This document shows positions 50,981 to 59,377 of a DNA stretch of 64,000 nucleotides, piece by piece (the stretch's first letter is position 1; the number at the start of each line of letters is the position of its first letter). Source of the DNA: Gemmatirosa kalamazoonensis (GTDB taxonomy: Bacteria > Gemmatimonadota > Gemmatimonadetes > Gemmatimonadales > Gemmatimonadaceae); NCBI RefSeq assembly GCF_000522985.1, contig NZ_CP007130.1, forward strand, positions 124,001-188,000, written 5' to 3'. The position numbers were made by a program, and so were the translations under genes. Below the pieces are notes generated by a model that ran no database searches, was not told the DNA's origin, and was given only the letters and a program-made list of their open reading frames with translations.

Positions 50981-53629
50981 ATGACGAGGCTCGGCCGCTT
51001 CACGCGGCAGCTCCGCGCCCGGATCTGGAAGGTGCCCGTCGAGCGCGAGGTCGACGCGGAGCTGGCGTACCACCTCGAGATGCGCACCGCGGAGAACATC
51101 GCCGCGGGAATGGACCCCGGCGCGGCGCGCGAGGCGGCCCTCCGCCGCTTCGGCGACGTCGCGCAGATTGCCTCCACCTGCCGCACGTTAGGCGAGGAGC
51201 GGGACCGCGCCATGGAGCTCACCGACCGGATCGCCGAGCTGCGCCAGGACGCGACGTACGCGGCGCGCCACCTCCGCGCGAATCCCGTGTTCGCCGTCGT
51301 CGCCGCGCTCACGATCGCGTTGGGCATCGGCACGTCGACGACCATCTTCGGCATCGTCGACGCGGTGCTGCTCCGCCCCCTCCCCTTCCGCGAGCCCGAC
51401 CGGCTCGTGCGCGTGTGGGAGGCCAACCCGACGATCGACCGCTTCGGGGTCTCCGAGCCGAACTACCTCGACTGGCGTGCACGCGCGCGGAGCTTCACCG
51501 AGCTGGCGGCGTACGCCGGCACCGTCACCAGCCTGACCGGGGGCGGGGACCCAGAGCGGCTGCGCGGCGCCGTCGCCACGCCCGCGCTGTTCCGCGTGCT
51601 TGGCGTCGCGCCGGCGCTCGGCCGCGCGCTCGTCGACGACGACGCGCGCCCGGGCGACGTGCGCCGCGTCGTGGTGCTCTCGGACGCGCTGTGGCGGCGG
51701 AGCTTCGGCGCCGATGCGCGCGCCGTCGGCCGCAGCATCACGCTCGACGGGCGCGCCTACGAGATCGTCGGCGTGATGCCGGCCGGGTTCGACTTCCCCG
51801 GTCGCCGCGAGCTGTGGCTGCCGTACGCGCCGTCGACCGAGGCGTCCCGCGGGAACCACATCCTGAGCGTGGTCGGGCGGCTGAAGCCGGGCGTGGCCGT
51901 CGCGGCGGCGACCACGGAGCTGCGCGGGATCGCCGGCGAGCTGTCGCGGCAGTACCCGCAGAGCAACGCCGACTGGGGCGTCACCGTCGCGTCGGTCGCC
52001 GACTGGATCGTGGGACCGGAGCTCAGGACGCGAGTGCTCGTGCTGCTCGCAGCGGTCGGGCTGCTGCTGCTCATGGCGTGCGTGAACGTGGCGAACCTGC
52101 TGCTCGCGCGCGCGACCGCGCGGCAGCGCGACATGGGCCTCCGGGCGGCGTTAGGCGCCGGGCGCGGTCGGCTCGCGCGCCAGCTCCTGACCGAGAGCCT
52201 CGTCCTCGCCGCGTCAGGCGCCGCGGTCGGCATCGCGCTCGCGTTCGTGCTCGTGCCGGCGCTGCGCGGCGCCGCGGCGGACACCGTGCCGCGCCTCGAC
52301 GAGATGCGCGTCGACTGGCGCGTGCTCGCGTTCGGCGTGGGCGCGTCGGCGCTCACCGGGCTGCTCTTCGGGCTCGCGCCGGCGGTGCAGGCGTCGCGCA
52401 CGAACCTGGCGACGCTGCTGCGCGGCGGCGGTCGGGTGGCGGCGGCGAGCGGCGCGCGCAGCGCGCTCGGCGCGCTCATCGTCGGGTCGGTGGCGCTCGC
52501 GACGCTGCTGCTCGTCGGCGCGGGACTCATCGGCGGCAGCTTCGTGCGGCTGATGCGCGTCGACCCGGGGTTCGACCCGGGCGGCGTGCTCACCGCGCAG
52601 CTCGTGCTCCCCGACGCGCGCTACGGCGACGAGGCGCGGCGCGACGTCTTCTGGAGCGAGGTGGTGCGGCGGCTGTCCATGCTTCCCGGCGTGCGGGCGG
52701 CGGGCGCGACGAACGTCGCGCCATTCAGCGGCGGGAGCACGAGCACGCCGTTCACGGTCCCCGGCCGCGCCGACGCCGGGGCGTACCGCCAGGCCGACTG
52801 GCGCGCCGTGACGCCGGGCTACTTCGCGGCGTTAGGCATTCGCCTGAAGCGGGGCCGGCTGGTCGCCGAGTCCGACGCGCGCGACGCCCCGACGGTGATC
52901 GTCGTCTCGGAGGCGATGGCGGCCCGGGTGTGGCCCGGCGAGGATCCGATCGGCAGGCAGGTCCTGGCGCAGGGCAACAAGGATCCGTGGACGGTCGTCG
53001 GCGTGGTGGGCGACATCCGCGACGGCACGCTCGAGGCGGAGCCGCGCGAGATGATGTACCTGTCGTACCACCAGAACGCGTGGGGCTCGATGTGGCTCAC
53101 GCTGCGCATGCGCGGCGACCCGATGCGCGCCGCCGACGCGGTGCGACGCGAGATCTGGGCGATCGACAGGGCGCTCCCGGTCGCCGAGGTGCAGCCGCTC
53201 GAGCGACTCGTCGCCGACGCGGCGGCGCAGCCCCGTCTCACGTCGCTCGTCTTCGCGCTGTTCGCCGGTGCGGCGCTCGTGCTCGCGGTGGTCGGCGTGT
53301 ACGGCATCGTCGCGTACGGCGTCGCGCAGCAGACGCGCGAGATCGGCGTCCGGCTCGCCCTCGGCGCGGGTCGCTCGCGCATCCTCGCGCGCGTGGTGGG
53401 CCACGGGTTGCGCCTCGCCCTCGCCGGCACGGCGTTAGGCGCGGTCGCCGCGCTCGCGCTCTCGCGCTACCTGACGGGGATCCTCTACGACGTGGCACCC
53501 ACGGACGCCGCGACGTACGCGGCCGTCGTCGTGGTCCTCGCCACCGCCGCGGCGCTGGCCAGCGCACTCCCGGCCACCGCGGCCGCGCGGCTCGATCCGG
53601 TGCGCGCGCTGCGGAACCCGGGGAGCTGA
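50981..53629 (+). CDS. ADOP-family permease (FtsX/MacB-like)
   Basis: An 882-residue inner-membrane protein. Residues 20-60 form the N-terminal prefix domain (VEREVDAELAYHLEMRTAEN). A first helix (FAVVAALTIALGIGTSTTIF, about 108) leads to a MacB periplasmic core, then an FtsX domain (VNVANLLLARATARQRDMGL), a second periplasmic core (VTPGYFAALGIRLKRGRL, EIGVRLALGAGRSRI) and a final FtsX domain, eight helices in all. It has no ATPase. ADOP proteins are orphan permeases whose substrate is unknown. Three TTAGGC codon pairs occur in it. GGAGG lies five to nine bases upstream of the ATG. Follows PadR and precedes a serine hydrolase by 4 bp. Confidence 0.88.
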   Translation: MTRLGRFTRQLRARIWKVPVEREVDAELAYHLEMRTAENIAAGMDPGAAREAALRRFGDVAQIASTCRTLGEERDRAMELTDRIAELRQDATYAARHLRANPVFAVVAALTIALGIGTSTTIFGIVDAVLLRPLPFREPDRLVRVWEANPTIDRFGVSEPNYLDWRARARSFTELAAYAGTVTSLTGGGDPERLRGAVATPALFRVLGVAPALGRALVDDDARPGDVRRVVVLSDALWRRSFGADARAVGRSITLDGRAYEIVGVMPAGFDFPGRRELWLPYAPSTEASRGNHILSVVGRLKPGVAVAAATTELRGIAGELSRQYPQSNADWGVTVASVADWIVGPELRTRVLVLLAAVGLLLLMACVNVANLLLARATARQRDMGLRAALGAGRGRLARQLLTESLVLAASGAAVGIALAFVLVPALRGAAADTVPRLDEMRVDWRVLAFGVGASALTGLLFGLAPAVQASRTNLATLLRGGGRVAAASGARSALGALIVGSVALATLLLVGAGLIGGSFVRLMRVDPGFDPGGVLTAQLVLPDARYGDEARRDVFWSEVVRRLSMLPGVRAAGATNVAPFSGGSTSTPFTVPGRADAGAYRQADWRAVTPGYFAALGIRLKRGRLVAESDARDAPTVIVVSEAMAARVWPGEDPIGRQVLAQGNKDPWTVVGVVGDIRDGTLEAEPREMMYLSYHQNAWGSMWLTLRMRGDPMRAADAVRREIWAIDRALPVAEVQPLERLVADAAAQPRLTSLVFALFAGAALVLAVVGVYGIVAYGVAQQTREIGVRLALGAGRSRILARVVGHGLRLALAGTALGAVAALALSRYLTGILYDVAPTDAATYAAVVVVLATAAALASALPATAAARLDPVRALRNPGS

Positions 53630-53633
53630 CGCC

Positions 53634-55109
53634 GTGCGCGCGCTGCTCCGTGCGTCGATGATCGCGAGCGTCGGGCTCGTCGCCGCGGCGTGCGCGGCGG
53701 CATCGTCCGCCACCCCGCCCACGCGCACGAATGCGGCGACACGGGCCGACGTCGACTCGCGAACGATCGACGCCCGCGACCTCGAGCGGTTCGTGGACTC
53801 CGTGGTGACCGCCCATCTCGCGCGCACGCACCTGCCCGGCGCGGCGTTCGCGTTCGTGCAGGACGGCCGGACGCTCGTCCTCAAGGGCTACGGGGTTGCC
53901 GACGTCGCGAGTGGCCGCCGCGTCAGCGCGGAGTCCACGATCTTCCGCATCGGCTCCATCAGCAAGGTGTTCACCGCGACCGCGGTCGTGCAGCTCGCCG
54001 ACCGCGGACGGCTCGAGATGACGCGCGACGTGAATCAAGTGCTGCGCAAGGTGCGCGTCCCCGACGCGTTCGGCGCGCCGGTCACCGCCGAGCAGCTGCT
54101 CGACCACACGGCGGGGCTCGACGAGATACGTCCCGGGACTCAGGCTGCGTCGCCGACCGAGGTACTCACGCTCGCCGAGTTCCTTCGCGGACGGCTCGTG
54201 CGCGTGCGGCCGCCGGGCGAGACGATCAGCTACTCGACGTACGGCATCACGCTCGCCGGAGAGCTGCTGGAGGAGGTCTCTGGATCGGACTACCAGGACT
54301 ACCTCACGCACAACGTGTGGGCGCCGCTGCGCATGACGCGCACGAACGTCGCCATCCCGACCGCGTTCGCGCACGACGTCGCGGTCCCGTACGAGGTGAG
54401 CAACGGCGCGCCGGAGCCGGCGCCGTGGGAGTGGTATCACACGACGCCCGCGTCGTCGGTCAACAGCACGGCGGCGGACATGAGCCGCTTCCTGCTGGCG
54501 CAGCTGAACGACGGCGAGCTGGAAGGCGCTCGCATCCTCAGCCCGCGCGCCACGCGCTACATGCAGCGGCAGCACGCGACGATGCATCCACGTCTCCCCG
54601 GGTTCGCGCTCGGCTTCTACGAGGATTACGTGGGCGACGTGCGCGTCCTCGAGCACGGCGGCCAGGTCGCGGGCTTCAGCTCGCTCCTGCTCATGATCCC
54701 GGAGGCGCGCGCCGGCTTCTTCGTCGTCTCGCACGGCGAGCAGAGCACGCTGCGCGACGAGTTGAAGTACGCGCTGCTGACGCGCTATTTCCCGCGCGCC
54801 CGGACCCACCTCGCGGTCCCGCCCGCGCCGCCGAACGCGGCAGCCCGCGCCGAGCGATTCGCCGGTCGATATGCGTGGACCACGTCGTGTCATAGCTGTG
54901 GCGCGCGCGCCGCACCGTTGACGATGACGGTCACGGCGAACGCCGACGGCACGCTCGGCTTCTCCGGACGGCGGTGGATCGAGGCGGAGCCACTGCTGTT
55001 CGTGCGCGACGACGGCTCCGGCTACATCGCGTTCCGCGCCGACAGCGCCGGCCGCATCACGCACATGTCGCCCGGGTCGTTCTGGTCGTTCGAGCGGCTG
55101 CCGCCGTGA
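53634..55109 (+). CDS. Serine hydrolase lipoprotein, beta-lactamase fold
   Basis: A 491-residue exported enzyme. The start is a GTG 4 bp after the permease stop, so it belongs to the PadR/ADOP operon. The N terminus (LLRASMIASVGLVAAACAAA) carries a lipobox-like AAAC. SxxK is in RIGSISKVFTATAV, the YxN-equivalent in ISYSTYGITLAGEL, and the third motif region in LEHGGQVAGF. The C-terminal domain (about 395-490) contains CHSC and strand-rich segments. Substrate unknown. Third such hydrolase in the window. Confidence 0.85.
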   Translation: MRALLRASMIASVGLVAAACAAASSATPPTRTNAATRADVDSRTIDARDLERFVDSVVTAHLARTHLPGAAFAFVQDGRTLVLKGYGVADVASGRRVSAESTIFRIGSISKVFTATAVVQLADRGRLEMTRDVNQVLRKVRVPDAFGAPVTAEQLLDHTAGLDEIRPGTQAASPTEVLTLAEFLRGRLVRVRPPGETISYSTYGITLAGELLEEVSGSDYQDYLTHNVWAPLRMTRTNVAIPTAFAHDVAVPYEVSNGAPEPAPWEWYHTTPASSVNSTAADMSRFLLAQLNDGELEGARILSPRATRYMQRQHATMHPRLPGFALGFYEDYVGDVRVLEHGGQVAGFSSLLLMIPEARAGFFVVSHGEQSTLRDELKYALLTRYFPRARTHLAVPPAPPNAAARAERFAGRYAWTTSCHSCGARAAPLTMTVTANADGTLGFSGRRWIEAEPLLFVRDDGSGYIAFRADSAGRITHMSPGSFWSFERLPP

Positions 55110-55208
55110 ACCGACCGCAGCAGCGCGCGGAGGTCAGACTTCCGGGAGCTCGTTCCCGCTCCTTCGCGTGCTTGCAACCCCGGCACACTCCGCGCGCGCC
55201 CGAGACCG

Positions 55209-55625
55209 ATGCGCTATACGAGCCTGTCGATGCGCGAAGTGAGCGCGGCACTCCATGACGTCGCCGAGGACGCGTGGAACACGCTCCGCGGTCTCGACGA
55301 GGCCGGCGCGGACGCGGTCGCGACGATGCACGGCATCGTGCATCTGCTCGTAAACAACTCGGTGATCTCGGTCGCCGGCACGGTCGAGGACCTGCCCGTG
55401 GCCCGCATCGAGGACGCGATGGCGGTCAACTTCTGGGGCGTCGTGCACGGCTGCCGCGCGTTTCTCCGGCATCTCCGCGCGGCGGTACGACGCGGCGAGC
55501 CAGCGGCGATCTGCAACGTGCTGAGTGACTTCGCGCTCTTCGCGCTGCCGACGAAGGCGGCCTACGCCGCGTCGAAGCACGCCGCGCGCTCGGTCGTCGA
55601 CTCGACGGCGGAGCCGCCGCGGTGA
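55209..55625 (+). pseudogene. Short-chain dehydrogenase remnant
   Basis: The middle of an SDR protein is recognisable: IVHLLVNNSVISVAGTVEDL (family LVNNAG), MAVNFWGVVHGCRAFLRHL, and AYAASKHAARSV with the YxxxK motif. The first half with the TGxxxGxG nucleotide loop is missing and the sequence stops soon after the active site, at about 138 of the usual 250 residues. Probably non-functional. It lies between two PadR/ADOP units. Confidence 0.7.
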
Positions 55626-55644
55626 CCGGGTGCCTCTTCTCCCA

Positions 55645-55693
55645 TTGACAGTCTACGGGGCGCTCCTACGTTAGCAAAGACATTCTATGGGAG
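55645..55693 (+). promoter_or_regulatory. Promoter with direct-repeat operator for the second PadR/ADOP unit
   Basis: A consensus -35 TTGACA (55645-55650) and TACGTT (55667-55672) are 16 bp apart. The -35 overlaps GACAGTCTA (from 55647), and GACATTCTA recurs 32 bp downstream (from 55679), each followed by a G-run. The same arrangement recurs upstream of the lipoprotein gene at 58809-58858. Confidence 0.7.
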
Positions 55694-55706
55694 AAGCCAG
55701 GCCACC

Positions 55707-56054
55707 GTGACCTCACTCGACCTCCTTCAGGGCACCCTCGACCTCCTCGTCCTGAAAACGCTCTCGTGGGGGCCCGCCCACGGTTACGACGTCGCCCGCT
55801 GGATCCAGGACGTCACGGCCGACGTATTGCGCGTCGAGGAGGGCTCGCTCTACCCCGCCCTCCACCGACTGGAGAAGCGGAAGCTGCTCAAGTCTTCCTG
55901 GGGGCTCTCGCGCAACAACCGGCGCGCCAAGTACTACGAGATCACCGCCAAGGGTCGCGAGGCGCTCGCCGCCGAAGCCAGCACCTGGTCCGACTTTACG
56001 AAGGCCGTCTCCGCCGTCCTGACGTCGCCCAATCGCCCCGCGTGGGCTCGATGA
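55707..56054 (+). CDS. PadR-family transcriptional regulator
   Basis: A 115-residue regulator, closely related to the one at 50604: LLQGTLDLLVLKTLSWGPAH, GYDVARWIQDVTADVL, EEGSLYPALHRLEKRKLLK and RAKYYEITAKGREAL. The start is a GTG. Its last codon region overlaps the ATG of the ADOP gene (ATGA), implying coupling. It is the best candidate to bind the direct repeats at 55645-55693 and 58809-58858. Confidence 0.9.
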   Translation: MTSLDLLQGTLDLLVLKTLSWGPAHGYDVARWIQDVTADVLRVEEGSLYPALHRLEKRKLLKSSWGLSRNNRRAKYYEITAKGREALAAEASTWSDFTKAVSAVLTSPNRPAWAR

Positions 56055-58771
56055 GCCGCACCGCGAAGTCCGCCTGGCGCTACCTTCGCTTCTGGGGCCC
56101 GGATCCGCAGCGCGACCTCGACGACGAGATCGCGTTCCACATCGAGGCGCGCATCGAGGATTACATCGCCGACGGAATCGCTCCCGAGGCCGCGCGCACT
56201 GCCGCGCTCGAGCGATTCGGCGACCTCACGCGCTATCGCGGCGAAGTCATGGCGATCGAGAAGCGGGACGCCCGCCGGCGCACGATCGCCGACGTCGTGC
56301 ATGCACTCGTCGGCGACGTCCGCTTCGGCGCGCGCCAGCTTCGCCGGAACCTCCCGCTCACCTGCGCCGCGCTCCTCTGCTTCGCCCTCGGCATCGGCGC
56401 GAACACGTCGATCTTCTCCGTCGTCAACGCGGTCCTCTTCCGTCCGCTCCCGTTCCCCGATTCGGAGCGGCTCGTGATGGTGAGCGAGGGCCTAACGAAG
56501 CTCGCCGTCGACTTCAACGCCATCTCCGCTCCGGACCTGATCGACTTCAAGGAGACGGAGGGCCGCACGTTCGACGCGCTTGCCCTCATGCAGGCGAGCG
56601 CCGTGACGCTCTCCCTCGGCGGCGACGCCGAGGTCGTGCACGGAGCGGCGATCACGCCGTCGACCTTTCGCGTGCTTCGTGTCGCGCCCGCCCTCGGCCG
56701 CGCGTTCGTCGACGGCGACACGCGGGTCGATGCGCCGGCCGTCGTCATCCTCAGTGACGCGCTCTGGAAGCGCCGCTTCGGCGGCGATCGCGGGGTCGTC
56801 GGCAAGACGATCACGTTCTACGGCGGGCGTACGGCGGAAGTCGTCGGCGTCATGCCGCCGGACTTCTCCTTTCCCGTCCCGGGGCTCGGCCTCCCGGTCG
56901 GCGACGTCTTCGTGCCGTTCGTCTTCTCGGCCGCGATCATGAGCGCACGCGCCGACAACTTCGGCCGCATCGCGTTCGGCCGCCTCAAAGACGGCGTCGG
57001 CGTGGCGCAGGCCGAGGAATCGCTCGCCGAGATCGCGCGGCAGATGCCGCGGCGCTATCCGGACAGCTACGGCCCGCTCGCGAGCGTGGACGGCCCGCTG
57101 CTCGTGCACGTGAAGAGCCTACGTGAGGCCGCCGTCGGCACGTCGCGCCGGCCGCTCCTCGTGCTCCTCGGCGCGGTGAGCTTCGTGCTGCTCATCGCGT
57201 GCATCAACGTCGCCAGTCTGTTCGTGGCGCGCGCGTCGGCGCGACATCGCGAGATCTCCGTCCGCGGTGCGCTCGGCGCCACCCGCGGACGTCTGGCGCA
57301 GCAATTCCTCGCCGAGGCGCTGATCCTCCTGGGCGCCGGCTCCGTGCTCGGCGTGATCGCCGCTCACTGGAGCACGCGCATGCTGGTCGCGTCCGCGCCG
57401 GGAAGCTTCTACCGCGCGTTCGACGTGCGCATCGACGGACGCGTGCTCGCCGCCACGGCCGGGCTCACGGTCTTCACCGCACTCGTCTTCTCCGTGCTCC
57501 CCGGCCTGCGCGGTCGCGCGTCGGCGACCGGTCCGGCGCCACGAGACGGAGGCCGCTCCGGAACCGCGACGCGTACACGCCACCAGGCGCGCCGCGCGCT
57601 CATCGTCGCTGAGGTGGCGATGGCGCTCGTGCTGACCGTGGGCGCCGGCCTGACGCTGCGCAGCTTCGCCCGCGCGCGCGCGCTCAGCCCGGGCTTCGAC
57701 CCCGAGCATCTCGTCACGTTCACCGCAACGTTCCCCACGGCGAGCTTCCCGAACGCGGACCGCGTGAAGCACGCGGAGATGCAGGTCCTCGTGCACTTGC
57801 GCCAGATCCCCGGGGTCCAGGCGGCGAGTGGAACGGCTCCGCTTCCGATGCAGGGACTCTGGGAGATCACCTTCGCGCCCGACGGCCCGTCGCTCGAGCA
57901 TTCGCCCGCGGCAACGAACAGCGTCGTGCTGCCCGGCTTCTTCGAGACCATGCGCATCCCGCTTCGCGCCGGGCGCTACTTCACGGAGCGCGACGTCGAG
58001 GGCGCGCGCGATGTCGTGATCGTCAACGAAACGATGGCCACGAAGTACTACGGCACGCCCAATCCAGTCGGCCGCCGCTTCAAGTGGGGCGGACGCGACG
58101 CGGAGCACCCCTGGAAGACGATCGTCGGCGTCGTCGCGGACGTGAAGCACCGCCAGCTCGACGCGGAGCCGTCCGCGGCGGTCTACGAGCCGGTGCTCCA
58201 GCAGGACACCGGACAGAGCGCGAGTCTGTACCGGGTGATGTCGTTCCTCGTGCGCACGGACCTCACGCCGGCGGCGCTCAGCGCGCCGATACGCACGGCG
58301 GTGCGCGAGGTCGATCCGCGGCTGATGGTGGTCGACCTGCAGCCGATGAACGCTGTGGTCGGGCAGACGATCGCTGGGCGCAAGTTCAACGCGCTGCTGC
58401 TCGGCCTCTTCGCGCTCGTCGCGCTGGCGCTCGCCGCCACCGGTGTGTACGGCGTGCTCCACTACTCCGTCATCCAGCGCACGCGGGAGATGGGCGTCCG
58501 GTTGGCGATGGGCGCGCGCGTGTCCGACATGCTGCGGCTCGTCGTGGGGCAGACCGTGGCGCTTGCGTGCGTCGGTGTGGTGATCGGTCTGGCGGCCGCG
58601 CTCGTGCTGAGCCGCGTCATGCGCACGTTGCTGTTCGACACCGACCCGTTCGACGTGCCGACGTTCGCGGTGAGCGCCACGCTGCTGTTGATCGTCGCGG
58701 CGCTGGCGAGCTACCTGCCGGCGCGCCGTGCGTTGCGGATCGACCCGACGGTCGCGATCCGCGCCGACTGA
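56051..58771 (+). CDS. ADOP-family permease (FtsX/MacB-like)
   Basis: A 906-residue inner-membrane protein with the same domain order as the first ADOP: N-terminal prefix domain (LDDEIAFHIEARIEDYIADG), first helix (LTCAALLCFALGIGANTSIF), MacB core (STFRVLRVAPALGRAFVDGD), FtsX domain (INVASLFVARASARHREISV), second core (LPGFFETMRIPLRAGRYFTE), and a terminal FtsX domain (REMGVRLAMGARVSDMLRL). Function unknown. Coupled to PadR by an ATGA overlap. GCCTAACG lies inside at 56490-56497. Confidence 0.88.
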   Translation: MSRTAKSAWRYLRFWGPDPQRDLDDEIAFHIEARIEDYIADGIAPEAARTAALERFGDLTRYRGEVMAIEKRDARRRTIADVVHALVGDVRFGARQLRRNLPLTCAALLCFALGIGANTSIFSVVNAVLFRPLPFPDSERLVMVSEGLTKLAVDFNAISAPDLIDFKETEGRTFDALALMQASAVTLSLGGDAEVVHGAAITPSTFRVLRVAPALGRAFVDGDTRVDAPAVVILSDALWKRRFGGDRGVVGKTITFYGGRTAEVVGVMPPDFSFPVPGLGLPVGDVFVPFVFSAAIMSARADNFGRIAFGRLKDGVGVAQAEESLAEIARQMPRRYPDSYGPLASVDGPLLVHVKSLREAAVGTSRRPLLVLLGAVSFVLLIACINVASLFVARASARHREISVRGALGATRGRLAQQFLAEALILLGAGSVLGVIAAHWSTRMLVASAPGSFYRAFDVRIDGRVLAATAGLTVFTALVFSVLPGLRGRASATGPAPRDGGRSGTATRTRHQARRALIVAEVAMALVLTVGAGLTLRSFARARALSPGFDPEHLVTFTATFPTASFPNADRVKHAEMQVLVHLRQIPGVQAASGTAPLPMQGLWEITFAPDGPSLEHSPAATNSVVLPGFFETMRIPLRAGRYFTERDVEGARDVVIVNETMATKYYGTPNPVGRRFKWGGRDAEHPWKTIVGVVADVKHRQLDAEPSAAVYEPVLQQDTGQSASLYRVMSFLVRTDLTPAALSAPIRTAVREVDPRLMVVDLQPMNAVVGQTIAGRKFNALLLGLFALVALALAATGVYGVLHYSVIQRTREMGVRLAMGARVSDMLRLVVGQTVALACVGVVIGLAAALVLSRVMRTLLFDTDPFDVPTFAVSATLLLIVAALASYLPARRALRIDPTVAIRAD

Positions 58772-58808
58772 GCGGTCGCCGCCGCGGGCCCGTTGGTCAC
58801 TTTTCTCA

Positions 58809-58858
58809 TTGACATTCTAGGGGACGAGTCTATCCTCCCCAGAGACATTCTATGGGAG
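58809..58858 (+). promoter_or_regulatory. Promoter with direct-repeat operator, same as upstream of PadR
   Basis: TTGACA (58809-58814), 16 bp, TATCCT (58831-58836). GACATTCTA at 58811 and 58844, 33 bp apart, each followed by a G-run. It matches the site before the second PadR gene, so both units are probably controlled by the same regulator. Confidence 0.7.
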
Positions 58859-58865
58859 GCGGCCG

Positions 58866-59312
58866 ATGCGCGCTCGATCTGTGTCGCGATCTCACGTTCT
58901 GCCGTCATGCAGCGGGATCGCGCTCCTCGCCGTCCTCGGCGGCTGCGCGGCGTCCACCGGCCGGGCTGCGCCGCGCACCGCAGCCGGCGCCACCGCACCG
59001 CAGACGTTCCGGCTCGACAACGGGACACTCGACCGGCTCGACGTCTACGTGGTCGAGGAGACGCGCGAGTGGTTCCTCGGGCGCGTGGAGCCGGGCACTG
59101 TCGCCCGGCTGCTCGTGCCGCCTAACGCCCGCCTCGACGGACGCGCGACGGTCCGGCTGGCGGTCCTCGCGAACGCGCCGCGGACGGGGCGCCCGAGCCG
59201 AGCGGCCGGGGCGGTGCTCACGGTTGGGCAGCCCCTCTCGCGGCTGCTTGCCCAGGAATGGCTGTTCGCGCAGGGGCAGCTGCTCGGCGTCGCGGGGCGC
59301 CGGCCGCGTTAG
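58866..59312 (+). CDS. Small lipoprotein upstream of the third ADOP permease
   Basis: A 148-residue exported protein. The hydrophobic start (GIALLAVLGGC) ends in a lipobox LGGC near residue 27. The mature part has strands (FRLDNGTLDRLDVYVV, RATVRLAVLANAP) like small beta-sandwich lipoproteins. Unknown function. The stop TAG is formed by the octamer CGTTAGGC (59307-59314). It lies 8 bp after the direct-repeat promoter, which suggests a very short leader. Confidence 0.7.
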   Translation: MRARSVSRSHVLPSCSGIALLAVLGGCAASTGRAAPRTAAGATAPQTFRLDNGTLDRLDVYVVEETREWFLGRVEPGTVARLLVPPNARLDGRATVRLAVLANAPRTGRPSRAAGAVLTVGQPLSRLLAQEWLFAQGQLLGVAGRRPR

Positions 59313-59340
59313 GCGGCCGATCGGCGCGCGCACAGGACAC

Positions 59341-59362
59341 GTCGACCATCGGTCGACCATCA
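59341..59362 (+). repeat. Tandem 11-bp repeat
   Basis: GTCGACCATCG is followed at once by GTCGACCATCA, a near-perfect two-unit tandem repeat 16 bp before the third ADOP start. It may be a binding site or replication slippage. Confidence 0.5.
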
Positions 59363-59377
59363 ACGGGAGCGGAGACG

